Shown here: positions 25,575-33,708 of the stretch, piece by piece | How positions within the stretch are numbered: position 1 is the first letter of the stretch | How the letters are laid out: every line of letters starts with the position of its first letter | Assembly (NCBI GenBank): GCA_965249045.1 | Contig: OZ252213.1 | Location: 1,674,001 to 1,738,000 of the forward strand | Length of the DNA stretch: 64,000 nt | Direction of reading: 5' to 3' | Source of the DNA: Nemesobacter sp965249045 | Lineage (GTDB): Bacteria > Desulfobacterota_D > UBA1144 > Nemesobacterales > Nemesobacteraceae | The notes under the pieces: generated by a model | Told to the model about the DNA's origin: nothing | What the model saw: only the letters and a program-made list of their open reading frames with translations | Databases searched by the model: none | Program-made: the position numbers and the translations under genes

Positions 25575-25985
25575 TTATTTTCCAGTGAAACCGATGCGTT
25601 TGTGCGAGCCGTCGCAAAACGGCTTGTTCTCAGAAGCCCCACAGCGGCAAAGATAGTAAGGGTCATCCCCCGAGAGCCCCGAATCATCCTCAACGCAAAG
25701 CTCAATATTTCCGCAAACCTCATAGGGACCAGCCTCAAACGACCTTATAACCGCGTCCCCCTCCTTGGTGGGGGCAGAAGACTCGGCGTGGGAAAGACTG
25801 CTTTTAAAACCTACTCCCTTGTGCGAGCCGTCGCAAAACGGCTTGTTCCCCGAAGCTCCGCAGCGGCAAAGAGCGATCTTCTTTTTTATCGCAATCTCTT
25901 CACCGCTCCCACCTTCAAGCAACTGCAGGTTGCTTACAATCAGCGGCCCGCCATCCATGACTTCTATTTTGGTCTTTTCACTCAT
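25575..25985 (-). CDS. Double-CDGSH iron-sulfur protein
   Basis: The start is placed at the ATG at 25985 (136 residues); the frame extends 22 codons further upstream without a ribosome site. It contains two CDGSH zinc-finger-type 2Fe-2S sites with ligands Cys40, Cys42, Cys51, His55 and Cys113, Cys115, Cys124, His128. Both show CRCGAS.NKPFCDGSHK. Homologous proteins (mitoNEET relatives) bind redox-active, pH-sensitive clusters. The two sites are more similar to each other than expected from distant repeats, pointing to internal duplication. It sits between thiolase and a redoxin gene. Confidence 0.92.
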   Translation of the reverse strand: MSEKTKIEVMDGGPLIVSNLQLLEGGSGEEIAIKKKIALCRCGASGNKPFCDGSHKGVGFKSSLSHAESSAPTKEGDAVIRSFEAGPYEVCGNIELCVEDDSGLSGDDPYYLCRCGASENKPFCDGSHKRIGFTGK

Positions 25986-26059
25986 ATCAAGCTCTTGATT
26001 AAAGCAATCCGCTACCGCCGGGCAGTCACCGTTTACGGTGCAGAAACACACTTCTGAGT

Positions 26060-27250
26060 CTACATTTTTTCAACAATCATTGCTATACCCATACCGCCTC
26101 CCATGCACAAAGAGACCATCCCGTATCCGCCGGGGCGAACATTCTCAAATTCATGAAGAAGCTTCACAAGCAGTACCGCCCCCGTGGCCCCCACGGGATG
26201 CCCGAGAGCTATAGCTCCGCCGTTTACGTTTAACTTCTCCTTGGCAATGGGAAAATCGCTGAGCACGGCCAGAGACTGGGCCGCAAAGGCCTCGTTGAGT
26301 TCAACCAGATCGATATCGTCAATTGCGAGCCCGGCTCTGTCGAGAGCCGTGCGCATTGCGGGAACCGGACCGATTCCCATGATCGAGGGATCAACGCCTG
26401 AGATTGCGTAGGATTTAATTGACGCAAGAGGGTTTAAGCCAAGCTTTTCCGCCTTGCTCTCAGACGTGACGATCAAGGCGGCAGCTCCGTCGTTAATGCC
26501 CGAGGAGTTAGCCGCCGTCACAGTACCGTCTTTCTTGAAAACCGGCCTTAACCCAGAGATCCGCTCAAGGGTCGCGTCAGACTTCGGGTGCTCGTCGGTG
26601 TCAAATTCAACGGGGGTCCTTCTGCCCTGGGGAACGGTCACCGGAACGATCTGGGAGGTGAATTTCCCGTTCTCAATCGCAGCCTTGGCTTTCATCTGGC
26701 TTGAGTAAGCGAACTCGTCCTGCCGCTCCCTTGATATTTCATATTTTTCCGCGAGATTCTCTGCCGTAACGCCCATGTGGTAGTCGTTAAACGCATCCCA
26801 GAGCGCGTCACACAGCATTCCGTCTACAAGTTCATCGGAAGGCGTTGACATCTTGTATCCCCACCTGGCCTTTCGGAGGTAGAATGGAGCCGCACTCATA
26901 TTCTCCATCCCTCCCGCCACAACACATTCGCAGTCACTCGATTTTATGGCCTGGGCGGCACTTACGACGGATTGGAGGCCTGAACCGCAGACCCTGTTAA
27001 TGGTGATAGCGGGAGTTTCAACTCTTAAACCCGAATTAATCGATACCTGCCTCGCGGGGTTCTGGCCCAGTCCAGCCCCGAGTATGTTGCCCATTACGCA
27101 GTCATCTATCTGCTCGGGCGGGACGGACGTTCTGTTTATAATCTCCTTGACGACCGTCGTTCCGAGATCGACCGCTGAGACATCCTTAAGCGTTCCTCCG
27201 AATGTCCCTATCGCGGTTCTAAGCGGCTCTGAAAGCACGACTTTTTCCAT
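26060..27250 (-). CDS. Acetyl-CoA acetyltransferase (thiolase)
   Basis: Thiolase cleaves acetoacetyl-CoA or 3-ketoacyl-CoA, or condenses acetyl-CoA. The 396 residues are full length, with nucleophile Cys88 in NRVCGSGLQS, His351 in GHPVGATGA and Cys382 in SLCMGGGMG, plus NEAFAA. It is the last of four beta-oxidation genes (dehydrogenase, HBD, crotonase, thiolase) on the minus strand with short gaps. Direction (degradation or butyrate-type synthesis) cannot be decided from sequence, although the glyoxylate shunt at 52-56 kb favours degradation. Confidence 0.95.
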   Translation of the reverse strand: MEKVVLSEPLRTAIGTFGGTLKDVSAVDLGTTVVKEIINRTSVPPEQIDDCVMGNILGAGLGQNPARQVSINSGLRVETPAITINRVCGSGLQSVVSAAQAIKSSDCECVVAGGMENMSAAPFYLRKARWGYKMSTPSDELVDGMLCDALWDAFNDYHMGVTAENLAEKYEISRERQDEFAYSSQMKAKAAIENGKFTSQIVPVTVPQGRRTPVEFDTDEHPKSDATLERISGLRPVFKKDGTVTAANSSGINDGAAALIVTSESKAEKLGLNPLASIKSYAISGVDPSIMGIGPVPAMRTALDRAGLAIDDIDLVELNEAFAAQSLAVLSDFPIAKEKLNVNGGAIALGHPVGATGAVLLVKLLHEFENVRPGGYGMVSLCMGGGMGIAMIVEKM

Positions 27251-27252
27251 AA

Positions 27253-28035
27253 TTATTCTCCTTTAAACTCAGCCGTTCTCTTCTCGACAAACGCGTTCAT
27301 CCCCTCGACCCTGTCATAGGAATCAAAACACTCGAGTCCCGTTTCCATTTCATACGCAAGCGCATCGGAGAGCCCCATCTCGGATCCCTGGTTTATCGCC
27401 TTTTTTGCGTAACCAACGGCAAGCGGACTGTTGCTGGCTATCTGCCCGGCTATCTTCAAAGCCTCATCCATAAGTTCTTCCTGCCCAACCACCTTGTCCA
27501 CAAGCCCGAGTGAAAGCGCTTCGGCGGCGGTAACCATCTCTCCGGTAAAAATCAGTTTCTTGGTTTTTCCAGGCCCTATAAGCTTGGTTGATCTCTGGGT
27601 TCCTCCCCAGCAGGGAAAAAGACCGAGCTTGGTTTCGGGAAACCCCACGCGGGCGTTTTCAGAGGCGACTCTTATATCGCATGAAAGCGCGAGTTCAAGC
27701 CCTCCTCCCAAGGCGTATCCGTTTATCGCGGCTATAACCGCAAAAGGCGCCCGCTCAAGATAGTCAAAGGCTCCTCTGCCGAGTACGCAGTAATCCTTGA
27801 ATCCATCCGTCGTCATCTGACTCATCTGTTTTACGTCGGCCCCGGCGACAAAAGCTTTTTTCCCGGCTCCGGTGACAACCACTACTTTTATGTTCTCTGC
27901 GGGCAGTTGCTCGGTTACAAATTTATGGAACTGCCGTATAGTGTCAGGGCTTAGGACATTCATAGACCTCTGCTTGTTAATCGTCAGTACGCCTACGCCG
28001 TTATCATCCTTCTCAAATAAAAGATCCTCGTACAT
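27253..28035 (-). CDS. Enoyl-CoA hydratase (crotonase)
   Basis: This 260-residue hydratase keeps both catalytic glutamates: Glu114 in GGGLELALSCD and Glu134 in GFPETKLGLFP. The oxyanion-hole sequence AFVAGADVKQM is present. It adds water to 2-enoyl-CoA, forming 3-hydroxyacyl-CoA for the HBD encoded directly upstream. The gap to thiolase is 2 bases, so the genes are co-translated. Confidence 0.95.
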   Translation of the reverse strand: MYEDLLFEKDDNGVGVLTINKQRSMNVLSPDTIRQFHKFVTEQLPAENIKVVVVTGAGKKAFVAGADVKQMSQMTTDGFKDYCVLGRGAFDYLERAPFAVIAAINGYALGGGLELALSCDIRVASENARVGFPETKLGLFPCWGGTQRSTKLIGPGKTKKLIFTGEMVTAAEALSLGLVDKVVGQEELMDEALKIAGQIASNSPLAVGYAKKAINQGSEMGLSDALAYEMETGLECFDSYDRVEGMNAFVEKRTAEFKGE

Positions 28036-28046
28036 CTATACCTCCT

Positions 28047-28913
28047 TTACCTTCTTCCATATTCAAAAAAACCTTTTCCCGTTTTTCTGCCCAGATTCCC
28101 CGCCCTTACCATTTCCTTAAGCAGGGGAGCGGGCCTGAATTTCGGATCCCCGTGCTCAGCGTAGAGAACGCTGAGCACGCTCAGGGTAACGTCAAGCCCG
28201 ATAAGGTCCGCGAGCGCAAGCGGTCCTATGGGGTGATTCGCTCCGAGCTTCATAGCGTTATCGATCTCTGCGGCCGCGGCGATGCCTTCGTCAAGTGTAA
28301 AAATTGCCTCATTTATCATGGGCAGCAGAATCCTGTTTACAACGAACCCCGACCTGTCTTTTGCCATAACCGGATGTTTATCGAGGCTACGTGCGAATTC
28401 CATTGCCTGCTCAAGGGTCTCGGGGGATGTTTTCGCGGTATTGATCACCTCGACCAGCTTCATTATCGGTGCGGGATTAAAGAAGTGGATTCCAAGAACT
28501 TTCTCGGGCCTTGAGGTGCTCATGGCAAGCTCGGTAACCGAGAGGGTCGAGGTGTTGGTGGCGATAATCGCGCTTTGCTCGGTGTTCTCCTCGATTTTAG
28601 AGAAAACCGCCTTTTTAAGGTCCATATCCTCGCTTGCGGCTTCAATCACGATATCTGTGTCGCAAAAGTCGGCGTAGTCTTCAGTTGCCTGAATTCTGGA
28701 AACGATCAGGGAGGCCTGCTCCTCGTCGATTTTACCTCTGCGCGCAAGTCTCTTGAAGTTTTTCTCTATTTTCCCTATCGCCTCTTCCACAATACCTTTT
28801 TCAACATCCAGAAGAACGACGCTTTTCCCCGCTGTAGCGACAAGCTCGGCGATACCCGAACCCATAGTGCCCGCCCCTACGATACCTACAGTTTTTATGT
28901 TTGACTCAGACAT
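28047..28913 (-). CDS. hbd: 3-hydroxybutyryl-CoA dehydrogenase
   Basis: This 288-residue NAD(P)-dependent dehydrogenase begins with a Rossmann motif GAGTMGSG (13-20). It has the catalytic His143 in GIHFFNPAPIMKLVEV and a C-terminal helical dimer domain with GPLALADLIGLD. It oxidises 3-hydroxyacyl-CoA to 3-ketoacyl-CoA. It is single-domain, not fused to hydratase, as in butyrate-type pathways. Its gene lies 11 bases before crotonase and 48 after the acyl-CoA dehydrogenase. Confidence 0.95.
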   Translation of the reverse strand: MSESNIKTVGIVGAGTMGSGIAELVATAGKSVVLLDVEKGIVEEAIGKIEKNFKRLARRGKIDEEQASLIVSRIQATEDYADFCDTDIVIEAASEDMDLKKAVFSKIEENTEQSAIIATNTSTLSVTELAMSTSRPEKVLGIHFFNPAPIMKLVEVINTAKTSPETLEQAMEFARSLDKHPVMAKDRSGFVVNRILLPMINEAIFTLDEGIAAAAEIDNAMKLGANHPIGPLALADLIGLDVTLSVLSVLYAEHGDPKFRPAPLLKEMVRAGNLGRKTGKGFFEYGRR

Positions 28914-28961
28914 GCTTTTCCCTCGGCTTATAAGTAATTACAGACTGGAAATTATACCACC

Positions 28962-30110
28962 CTACACAAACTCGGAAAGAACCTGCCTGGCAATGACAAT
29001 CCTCTGTATCTCCGAGGTTCCCTCATATATCTCCGTTATCTTGGCGTCGCGGAAATATCGTTCCACCGGATAATCGGTCGTATACCCGTTTCCCCCGTGC
29101 ACCTGAATGCCCTTGGTCGCCGCCCACATGGCGGTCTCCGAAGCGTAGAGCTTGGCCATGGAGGAGTGCTTCGTATATTTCTCTCCGCGGTCTTTCATCA
29201 AAGCCGCCTTGTGGGTAAGCAGCCTTGCGGCCTCGATCCTAGTCGCCATGTCGGCAAGTATGAACTGTATCGCCTGAAAACCGGAGATCTTCTCGCCAAA
29301 AGCTTCTCTCTCCCGGGAATACTGAGTCGAGGATTCAAGGGCCGCCTGGGCTATCCCCACGGCTTGGCCAGCAACCCCTATTCTTCCCGCATCAAGCGTT
29401 TTCATGGCTACCTTAAAACCCTCGCCCTCCTTACCGAGGACTTGGTTCGCCGGAACCTCGCAGTTCTCGAAAATGATCTGGGAGGTGCTCGTGCCCTTTA
29501 TTCTAAGCTTGCTCTCCAACTTTCCAAGAGAGATCCCCGGGGCGTCAAGATCGATTATAAACGCCGTGATCCCCCCGCTTCTTTTTGACCTGTCGGTTCT
29601 TGCGAAAACCACGGCGACTTTCGCCTCGCGGCCGTTTGTGATCCAGCTTTTGGTTCCGTTAGGGATATAAATCCCGCCTTTTTTAGTGGCGCTTGTCTTA
29701 AGGCTTGCAGCATCAGAACCCGACTCGGGTTCGCTGAGAGCAAAGCATCCTATAGAGCCCCGGCTCATCTGCGGCAGATATCTTTCTTTCTGCCTCTCGG
29801 TGCCGAAATCAATAATCGAAGCGCACGCAAGGGAGTTATGAGCCATAACTATCGCCCCCGTTGAAGCGCAGGCCTTTGATATCTCCTCAAGCGCGATTAC
29901 ATATGAGAGGCAATCAAGGCCGCTTCCGCCGTAGCGTTCCTCAACGAAGTGCCCCATAAAGCCCAGATCGAACAGTTTTTCCACGATTCCCGAAGGAAAA
30001 GCGCAGTTTCTGTCAATCTCAGAGGCAACCGGCCTGATTTCTTTTTCGGCAAATTCCGAGGCAAGATTCTTAATTAGACGCTGCTCTTGCGTAAGAGTCG
30101 AAGCAAGCAT
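28962..30110 (-). CDS. Acyl-CoA dehydrogenase (short-chain type)
   Basis: This 382-residue FAD enzyme has the family signature in CFALSEPESGSDAAS, the FAD-binding TSQIIFENCEVPANQVLG region, and the C-terminal catalytic base Glu363 in IYEGTSEIQRI. It catalyses the first oxidation of acyl-CoA to enoyl-CoA. Electrons go to ETF, but etfAB are not in the window. It is the first gene of the beta-oxidation set on the minus strand, which suggests a promoter in 30111-30270. Confidence 0.95.
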   Translation of the reverse strand: MLASTLTQEQRLIKNLASEFAEKEIRPVASEIDRNCAFPSGIVEKLFDLGFMGHFVEERYGGSGLDCLSYVIALEEISKACASTGAIVMAHNSLACASIIDFGTERQKERYLPQMSRGSIGCFALSEPESGSDAASLKTSATKKGGIYIPNGTKSWITNGREAKVAVVFARTDRSKRSGGITAFIIDLDAPGISLGKLESKLRIKGTSTSQIIFENCEVPANQVLGKEGEGFKVAMKTLDAGRIGVAGQAVGIAQAALESSTQYSREREAFGEKISGFQAIQFILADMATRIEAARLLTHKAALMKDRGEKYTKHSSMAKLYASETAMWAATKGIQVHGGNGYTTDYPVERYFRDAKITEIYEGTSEIQRIVIARQVLSEFV

Positions 30111-30270
30111 GATTTAAAATTCCCTTCTTAAGATTTGGGTACGCAGAAATTCTAATTCACCCCTATGTAAAAGGCAAAAGCGTCTGATTCATTTCATTGT
30201 TTTGCACTCGAACCAGACTTAAAAAGATTCCGGGTTTAAAAGAACAAACCAGGTCAATTCTGGGCAAACC

Positions 30271-30705
30271 CTAAGAAACTGCACGCCTTGCAATTCCCTT
30301 GAGCATCCACCTGAAAATAATCCAGTGGATGGGGTAAAGACCATACCAGCAGATCAGGCCGCCTAGGCCCAGGGGCTGGGAAACAGCCGTCTGCGTTATC
30401 CGGCTGCCCTTTTCAGCGGGTTCGACTTCAAACTGAAGCCACGCCTGACCGGGCAACCTCATCTCTGCTCTCAGGCCCAGCAGCCGATTCTCTTCGTACG
30501 CCTCAACGCACCAGAAATCCAGAGGATCGCCCGGGCGCAAGTCGGTCGGGTGCCGCCTGCCCCTCCGCATGCCCACTCCACCCACCAGCAGATCAACCAC
30601 GCCGCGCAGATACCAGATCCAGGTGGCAAAATACCAGCCTTGGTCTCCGCCAATGCGCCGTATGGGCGCAAAGGCTCGGGCGGGTTCCACGTCGGTGTGA
30701 GGCAC
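30271..30705 (-). pseudogene. DUF2867-type C-terminal domain of an SDR oxidoreductase, truncated
   Basis: The 144 residues from a GTG match the C-terminal DUF2867 domain found fused to short-chain dehydrogenases (GWYFATWIWYLRG, LVGGVGMRRGRRHP, LRPGDPLDFW, final MLKGIARRA). The usual 300-residue Rossmann domain is missing. A Rossmann N terminus (GASGYVGG) on the same strand lies 1.5 kb upstream at 32216-32281, so this is probably the tail of a broken gene. It might still be translated as a stand-alone domain, since it follows the reductase stop by 25 bases. GC content is clearly above the surroundings. Confidence 0.7.
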
Positions 30706-30730
30706 GCAGCCGCGGTCGCGGCCCTGGGCC

Positions 30731-31492
30731 TCACAGCACTCCCGGAATCACCGCTTTCCGTCCGGTCGGATAGTCCTCGAAACGTTCCCTGTACCACCGG
30801 TGGTGGGCGAGCGCCCTCGGAACCAGGTTGGCCGCGGTGTAGCTGAAGAACGCCAGCCCGCCGAGCGACCATGTCGCCAGGGCCCACCCGGCCCATTCCA
30901 GCAGCTCCCCGAGATAGTTGGGGCATGAGACGTAGCGGAAAACCCCGCCCCTGGGGATGGAATAGCTCGGCCCACCGGGCTCGCGCAGCCGCAGCAGGAT
31001 GTTGTCGGAGTGGAGGTTGAGGGCGAAACCGGTCGCGAAGACGGCCAGCCCCGCCAGGAATCGTGGATCCGCAAGCCACGTTAGCCCATACTCACCGAAG
31101 TGCGAGATGAAGCGCGCGTTGACGTACGCGTTGACCACGTTGAAGGCGAATCCGCTCCCCACGACCACGATCGGCATCTTCTTGCCCGCGGTGCGCGTGC
31201 GAAGCGGATAGACGAAGGTCCGGTTCAGGTAGTGACACTGCCAGATTCCCAAGAGGATGAGCGCAACCGGATCGCTGGCGGCCCTTCCCATGAGGTAGAT
31301 GCCCGCGAAGAGGAGCGTCGCCGGCAGCTCCATCACGATCCATCCTGCCCGATTCGACATCTCCGGGCCCCAGCCGCGCCCCGAATAGTGGCGGCCGTAA
31401 GGCGCCTTGAGGTACAGCAGGCTTGCGAAGGTGAGGATCGCCATCGCGAACACCGCCCACACCAGCGCGCCGTGGAAGGCTGTTTCAGTCAT
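30731..31492 (-). CDS. Steroid 5-alpha-reductase family membrane enzyme (DUF1295)
   Basis: This 253-residue protein has several membrane segments and the C-terminal hallmark of the 3-oxo-5-alpha-steroid 4-dehydrogenase family (HSDNILLRLREPG, then GGVFRYVSCPNYLGELLEW). It is the length of animal SRD5A1, which it resembles in this region. Bacterial relatives are poorly studied and may reduce sterol-like or polyprenoid enones with NADPH. The codons are strikingly GC-rich at third positions compared with flanking genes, which indicates recent transfer. It is the only intact gene in the 30.2-32.3 kb patch and is preceded by two palindromes. Confidence 0.9.
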   Translation of the reverse strand: MTETAFHGALVWAVFAMAILTFASLLYLKAPYGRHYSGRGWGPEMSNRAGWIVMELPATLLFAGIYLMGRAASDPVALILLGIWQCHYLNRTFVYPLRTRTAGKKMPIVVVGSGFAFNVVNAYVNARFISHFGEYGLTWLADPRFLAGLAVFATGFALNLHSDNILLRLREPGGPSYSIPRGGVFRYVSCPNYLGELLEWAGWALATWSLGGLAFFSYTAANLVPRALAHHRWYRERFEDYPTGRKAVIPGVL

Positions 31493-31511
31493 TACGGTGT
31501 CGTTTAGATTC

Positions 31512-31526
31512 CTGCCATTTTGGCAG
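31512..31526. promoter_or_regulatory. Palindrome CTGCCA-TTT-TGGCAG, proximal copy
   Basis: This is a perfect 6-3-6 inverted repeat whose nearest edge is 19 bases upstream of the minus-strand reductase ATG (31492). It is preceded by TTC, as is the distal copy. The symmetric short-spacer form suits a dimeric repressor or activator binding site. Confidence 0.6.
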
Positions 31527-31540
31527 ACCTATTCGTTGAA

Positions 31541-31554
31541 GGCCCCTTGGGGCC
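31541..31554. repeat. Hairpin GGCCCC-TT-GGGGCC between the twin palindromes
   Basis: A perfect GC-rich 6-2-6 inverted repeat sits midway between the two CTGCCA palindromes. It could be part of the same control region or a chance GC-rich stem. Confidence 0.4.
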
Positions 31555-31583
31555 AAGCCGCGGGCCTCTGGATGACCAGTTTC

Positions 31584-31598
31584 CTGCCATTTTGGCAG
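31584..31598. promoter_or_regulatory. Palindrome CTGCCA-TTT-TGGCAG, distal copy
   Basis: This is identical to the copy at 31512-31526 and starts 72 bases from it, close to seven helical turns, so both would face the same side of the DNA. The shared core including flank is TTCCTGCCATTTTGGCAG. Confidence 0.6.
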
Positions 31599-31599
31599 T

Positions 31600-32088
31600 C
31601 TTCTTGCACTTTCCAGTGCCTCATCGCCCCTCACATCACCTCTCAACCATGAAGATCGAAAGTTACGCTTTGGATTTTCCTGCACAAGGATACGCCCCAT
31701 GACTCGTCTGGAACCGGTATCAATATACTCAAAATGGAAAATCTTTTGGAAATTCAAGGCAGAAATCTGTTTCAGGACCGGTTCAAACTGTTCATGTTCA
31801 CCACTCGTAAGCATTCCGGGGGTCTGCGATGGCTGAGAATTAAACGACGACTGCATTGTTCGCGAGTTCCCGATACTTGACCTGATCATAGGCTGACCGT
31901 ATATCATTCGACACTGCCATCATCCTGCCGGGATATAACTGACCGCCAGTGTGTAGCATTTCCACTTGCTCGAAAAAACCGGCATAAAAAGATTCTCCGA
32001 AATTGCATGATGCCAGAAAGTCTGAATATGCGTGATTTTCCCCTTGGCCTTAAGGTATCCGTACTCACACGAATGCCGAATGTCCTCT
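31600..32088. other. Degenerate stretch without a recognisable gene
   Basis: Open frames of about 130 codons exist on the minus strand but have no ribosome site, no family features and unusual composition. One short frame after 32088 reads TFWHHAISENLFMPVFSSKW, which I do not recognise. Together with gene fragments on both sides, this looks like decayed or recombined DNA. Confidence 0.5.
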
Positions 32089-32214
32089 CTACCGTATCCG
32101 CTTTAGCGCTGTTCGGGTAAAGTCGTTGGTGTCCAAGTCGGTCCCGAACTTGTAGTCCGACCATAGCAGCACGGTACTCTTGCCCGTAAGCAGGTTTGTC
32201 ATCGTTATCTTGCC
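32089..32214 (-). pseudogene. C-terminal remnant of an outer-membrane lipoprotein-sorting (LolA-like) protein
   Basis: A minus-strand frame not starting with its own start codon reads GKITMTNLLTGKSTVLLWSD and continues to NDFTRTALKRIR before a TAG at 32091-32089. This is the typical closing segment of the PF17131-type lipoprotein-sorting family, ending where the family ends. Only about 41 codons survive. The 5' end is fused, one frame off, to the SDR start at 32216-32281. From memory of the family rather than a search, the match is good but not certain. Confidence 0.55.
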
Positions 32215-32215
32215 G

Positions 32216-32281
32216 CCCGCCGACATAACCGCTTGCTCCCGTCACCAGTACAATCCGGTCTTCTTTCTTATTCTCGGACAT
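32216..32281 (-). pseudogene. N-terminal remnant of an SDR/epimerase gene
   Basis: From the ATG at 32281 the frame reads MSENKKEDRIVLVTGASGYV then GG. This is the first beta strand and glycine-rich NAD(P) loop (GxxGYVGG) of an extended SDR. Immediately afterwards the frame loses all similarity and joins the LolA-like tail. The missing remainder plausibly relates to the DUF2867 tail at 30271-30705 on the same strand. Confidence 0.6.
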
Positions 32282-32378
32282 TGAGAACGAACCCAAATTT
32301 TGTAAAACGCCTTTTTGTTTTTTGCCGAAAAAGCGAATAGAGAGCTTTTCCGCCTACCCCGTCTCGGACATAGGGAAA

Positions 32379-33047
32379 CTAGGAAAGTAGTTTCTGGATT
32401 CTCTTTATCTTCTCTTCTTCCGTTTCCTCTTCCTCCGGGCTTGGAGGAATCCCGTTTCCTCTTATCACGGCGGGTCTTTCGCCGACTTGGGCATGCCATC
32501 TGGTAAGATTTGGAAAAGCCCCGAGATCTATTTCCGCCCAGCCGTAAGCGTCTATCCAGGGCCAAGTGGCTATGTCGGCAATTGAATACTCTCCGGCAAG
32601 ATACTCAATCTCAGAGAGTCTTTCGTCGAGTACCGAGTAAAGCCTTTTCGTCTCCTCGGTGTATCTCTTTATGGCATACGGTATTTTTCCCGGGGCATAT
32701 TTTAAAAAGACGTTCAGCTGTCCCTGCATGGGTCCTACACCCGACATCTGGAACATAAGCCACTGGATACACGTTGTTCTGCGTCTGTCCCCAACCGGCG
32801 GAAGAAAGCTTCCGAACTTATCAGCAAGATATATGAGTATGGCTCCTGACTCAAAAACCGAAGTGCCGTCATCATTGTCAACTATCGCGGGTATTTTCCC
32901 GTTCGGATTTATCTCGAGAAACCACGGCTTTTTGTGTTCAAACTCAGAGAGATTAAGCGCGTGAACCTTGTAGGATGCTCCAAGTTCCTCAAGCATTATT
33001 GAAACCTTTTTGCCATTCGGCGTGGCCGCCGTGTAAAGATCGATCAT
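32379..33047 (-). CDS. Glutathione S-transferase (YfcG/Ure2-like)
   Basis: The 222 residues comprise a thioredoxin-like N domain (IDLYTAATPNGKKVSIMLEE, NPNGKIPAI, then FESGAILIYLADK with the glutathione-binding Glu-Ser) and an all-helical C domain. TPNG at residues 9-12 matches the YfcG/Ure2p-like group, which includes disulfide-bond oxidoreductases active with glutathione. It ends in an acidic, charged tail. No operon partner is obvious; the next gene starts in the same direction 50 bp upstream. Confidence 0.92.
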   Translation of the reverse strand: MIDLYTAATPNGKKVSIMLEELGASYKVHALNLSEFEHKKPWFLEINPNGKIPAIVDNDDGTSVFESGAILIYLADKFGSFLPPVGDRRRTTCIQWLMFQMSGVGPMQGQLNVFLKYAPGKIPYAIKRYTEETKRLYSVLDERLSEIEYLAGEYSIADIATWPWIDAYGWAEIDLGAFPNLTRWHAQVGERPAVIRGNGIPPSPEEEETEEEKIKRIQKLLS

Positions 33048-33096
33048 TTTTCACCTTCTAGGGGGAGTCGGGGACCAGGCAGCAACAGTGCAGGTC

Positions 33097-33699
33097 TCAC
33101 CCGATCTCAGCATCGTTTGCTTTCTCAAGGAGTTTTGCGTATTCAAGAATCTCCGGAAAAAACTGGTTGAAATGCTCGTTCATCTCGTCGTAATGCGCAA
33201 CAAGCTCCCGCTCGGATCCGGCAAGGGGATTTTTTCTCTTTACTCTTCTCGATATCCCCTCAAATACGATACTGAGCCCGGAAATGCTTCGGTATTTCTC
33301 TATCCAGCCATCCTCGATAATGGTGCCGATCCTGGCCGCTACGGGTTCGGGAAAAATATCCGCCGCTCCGAGAATAATACCATACGCCCTGTCAAGGAAA
33401 TCCCTGAGAGTCTCATCCGAGTACCTGCCCCAGTTCGCGACAAGCAGGTGGTCATAGAAAATGTCGATAATAACCCTGCTCCAGCGCCTGCGCTCGGGGC
33501 TTATGAGCCGGGCGCATTCCCTGGTTTTTTCGTGAGAATCCGTCCAGGCGTCAATCCTTCGGTGCATTACTATCCCGCGTCTTATGCCTGGGGTATAGCA
33601 GTCCTCGGTCAGTCTTCCCTTTACGAAATCTCCCAGGAAATTCCCTATTACGCATTCCGGGTCATCTCCTGCAAGATGAATATGGGCAAGGTAGTTCAT
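33097..33699 (-). CDS. Acyl carrier protein phosphodiesterase (AcpH-like, DUF479)
   Basis: This 200-residue protein has the AcpH sequence pattern MNYLAHIHLAG, GNFLGDFVKG, HRRIDAWTDSH and YDHLLVANWGRYS. It is an HD-like fold hydrolase that removes 4'-phosphopantetheine from ACP in E. coli. The metal-binding His and Asp positions are kept. Its ATG is 9 bases after the htpG stop, so it is likely co-transcribed with the chaperone. Confidence 0.88.
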   Translation of the reverse strand: MNYLAHIHLAGDDPECVIGNFLGDFVKGRLTEDCYTPGIRRGIVMHRRIDAWTDSHEKTRECARLISPERRRWSRVIIDIFYDHLLVANWGRYSDETLRDFLDRAYGIILGAADIFPEPVAARIGTIIEDGWIEKYRSISGLSIVFEGISRRVKRKNPLAGSERELVAHYDEMNEHFNQFFPEILEYAKLLEKANDAEIG

Positions 33700-33708
33700 C
33701 CGTGGAGG

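Noticed and set aside
31485..31907. 140-codon minus-strand frame upstream of the reductase
   Set aside because: It contains the palindromes, has a low-complexity basic composition and no ribosome site; it overlaps the reductase start.
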